A DNA stretch of 24,122 nucleotides from Ruixingdingia sedimenti (GTDB taxonomy: Bacteria > Pseudomonadota > Alphaproteobacteria > Rhodobacterales > Rhodobacteraceae): positions 1-24,122 of the forward strand of contig NZ_JAVKPH010000044.1 in the NCBI RefSeq assembly GCF_031432425.1, given 5' to 3'. A model generated the notes under the pieces. The model was not told where the DNA came from, did no database searches, and saw only the letters and a program-made list of their open reading frames with translations. Both the position numbers and the translations under genes were made by a program. Shown here piece after piece: positions 23,128 to 24,122 of the stretch. Every line of letters begins with the position of its first letter. Position 1 is the stretch's first letter.

Positions 23128-23190
23128 TGCAGATACCAGCTTGAATCACGATCACCGCGCCCGGTGAATCCCTTTTGTCAACACGCCCTA
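23073..23190 (+). repeat. 118-bp direct repeat, copy 2 (IS5 5' end plus TA target)
   Basis: These bases are identical by eye to 735-852. This copy ends in the TA target duplication of the IS5 insertion and is truncated on its left by IS66. Confidence 0.93.
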
Positions 23191-23222
23191 CCTTCCGGGA
23201 TGTGACAGCTAAGGAGCACCGG

Positions 23223-23951
23223 TCATTTTGCGGAATGCTTGACCAGCCATTGGAATATCGTTTCGTTGAAATGGACGCGGTTCTTTTCTTCCATTGGGAT
23301 TTTATTTAGCGTATTCAAAAGCTCAATAGTGCCCTCGGGCGGTTGAGCATTGAGGTTTTCAATAATCTTGAAATCTGTATCGTTTATGTCAAGAAATGCC
23401 ATTATATCTGATATAACATTCCTGCTGTAGTGTATTACTTTCACATCGAAATAGTTAGCCCAGTTCGCTAGCTTCTTGGCCCCAAGGTCGTATTTTGCGG
23501 GGCCGCCCAGTTCAGCTTCATGGAACCCACGCCTGATCCTTTGCTCTCGCATCGAACGGCGCCAGTCTTCTATATCACGTTTCACAAATATCGGGGTCAC
23601 ATCATGCTCGGAAAGTGTTTTCTTTACGAACCCGATTTGTTCCTGCCCTGCGGATGAAAATGCCTCGCTCGAAATTAGGAGCCTCCCTCCAAGCTTCATA
23701 TTTCCATCAATGTATTGTTTCAACTCATCCCATATCTGCTCTCGTGGTTTCTTCGCCTTTATCGCGAATGCTGGCCATTCGTCAAGAAGTGAAAAGGCGA
23801 GAAGATGTTGAGCGGTGCTGTCTTTATGAGAACTTGGAAGTCGCGGATAATGTATGCCCAACTCGAGAAGCTTTGCACTGTTTTCTGTGAGAAAAGATTG
23901 AAGCGTAGTCGTCCCGGTCCGGGAGTCTCCAATGTGGATGAAAATTTTCAA
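23223..23951 (-). CDS. Sulfotransferase-like protein
   Basis: The protein (about 242 residues) starts LKIFIHIGDSRTGTTTLQSFL, a sulfotransferase 5'-phosphosulfate-binding loop (GxxRTGTTxL), and has RLLISSEAFSS and a later TPIFVKRDIEDWRRSMREQRIRRG block resembling the 3'-phosphate-binding region. Such enzymes move sulfate from PAPS to carbohydrate or other acceptors, here perhaps the polysaccharide of the adjacent genes. A TTG at 23951 is preferred because GGAG lies just upstream; a TTG at 23987 is an alternative that adds 12 residues. It is convergent with the pyruvyl transferase gene and much lower in GC than the rfb operon, suggesting separate acquisition. The acceptor is unknown. Confidence 0.78.
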   Translation of the reverse strand: MKIFIHIGDSRTGTTTLQSFLTENSAKLLELGIHYPRLPSSHKDSTAQHLLAFSLLDEWPAFAIKAKKPREQIWDELKQYIDGNMKLGGRLLISSEAFSSAGQEQIGFVKKTLSEHDVTPIFVKRDIEDWRRSMREQRIRRGFHEAELGGPAKYDLGAKKLANWANYFDVKVIHYSRNVISDIMAFLDINDTDFKIIENLNAQPPEGTIELLNTLNKIPMEEKNRVHFNETIFQWLVKHSAK

Positions 23952-23993
23952 ACGCACTTCTCCGTTCAGTTTTTCTATTGATGTCAACCCGGC

Positions 23994-24122
23994 TTATTCA
24001 CGGAAGTCTGACCGTAGCGGTTGCGTGCGCCTGAAGGTGCTTTAGGGAAAGTCTGAAAAACCTGTGCGTTTCGGCGCGATCTGATAGGATTTTGCGGGAT
24101 GCGACGAGGAGCCCCGCCGATG
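23994..24122 (+). other. Gene-free right edge, possibly the start of another insertion sequence
   Basis: No complete gene is visible. The stretch from GCTTATTCACGGAAGTCTGACC onward, ending at an ATG at the window edge, has the look of an IS leader and terminus, but this is an impression only; no paired end or transposase lies within the window. Confidence 0.2.

Larger units (their letters stand above)
20028..23187 (-). mobile_element. IS5-family element carrying nested IS3 and IS66 insertions
   Basis: The left end read inward is GGTCATGTTGACAAA and the right end read inward is GGGCGTGTTGACAAA, 13 of 15 identical, and TA flanks both (20026-20027, 23189-23190). OrfB's C-terminus lies at the left and OrfA's N-terminus at the right, both on the minus strand, as one element should have. 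The middle of the transposase is missing, replaced by IS3 and IS66 sequence. It is therefore a dead IS5 whose ends remain. Confidence 0.85.

Overview
The window reads as a high-GC alphaproteobacterial accessory region. A Rhodobacterales-like host (Rhodobacter/Paracoccus type) is the best guess from the protein families, the strongly GC-ending codons of the rfb genes and the IS types; this is inference, not a search result. It joins mobile-element debris, remnants of integrative elements with defence-type cargo, and a surface-polysaccharide gene cluster.

Left part (1-7058). The left edge is the start of an IS256-family element that has landed in an IS5-family element, and that IS5 element has itself cut off a SIR2-family gene after about 102 codons. 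The SIR2 stump is the third gene of a minus-strand operon (antitoxin, VapC-type PIN toxin, SIR2) joined by 4-bp stop/start overlaps and preceded by a perfect 7-bp palindrome. A short hypothetical gene and a large serine recombinase follow on the plus strand. The recombinase reading frame runs through a rho-independent terminator and the 3' half of an initiator tRNA-Met gene (both minus-strand signals), which marks an old attachment site. Beyond it lie a DUF6880-like gene and a tyrosine integrase transcribed divergently.

Middle (7089-12670). A decayed kdsA (KDO-8-phosphate synthase), lacking its N-terminus and frameshifted by a small deletion, abuts the integrase. An intact IS256-family element with a perfect 8-bp target duplication separates it from a tight rfbC-rfbB-rfbD-rfbA operon that makes dTDP-L-rhamnose from glucose-1-phosphate and dTTP.

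Right part (12673-23951). In less biased sequence there follow an NAD-dependent sugar epimerase/dehydratase, a very large (1637-residue) protein with two kinds of internal repeat and three glycosyltransferase domains in the order GT4-GT2-GT4, a polysaccharide pyruvyl transferase-like protein and, convergent with it, a sulfotransferase-like protein. Together they suggest assembly and decoration of a rhamnose-containing exopolysaccharide, capsule or O-antigen. The pyruvyl transferase gene is clipped by a nested insertion: an IS5 element with TA target duplications, holding a truncated IS3 element, holding a complete IS66 element whose two flanks do not match. The IS5 end of this nest repeats exactly (118 bp) at the left edge of the window in the same orientation, 22.3 kb away.
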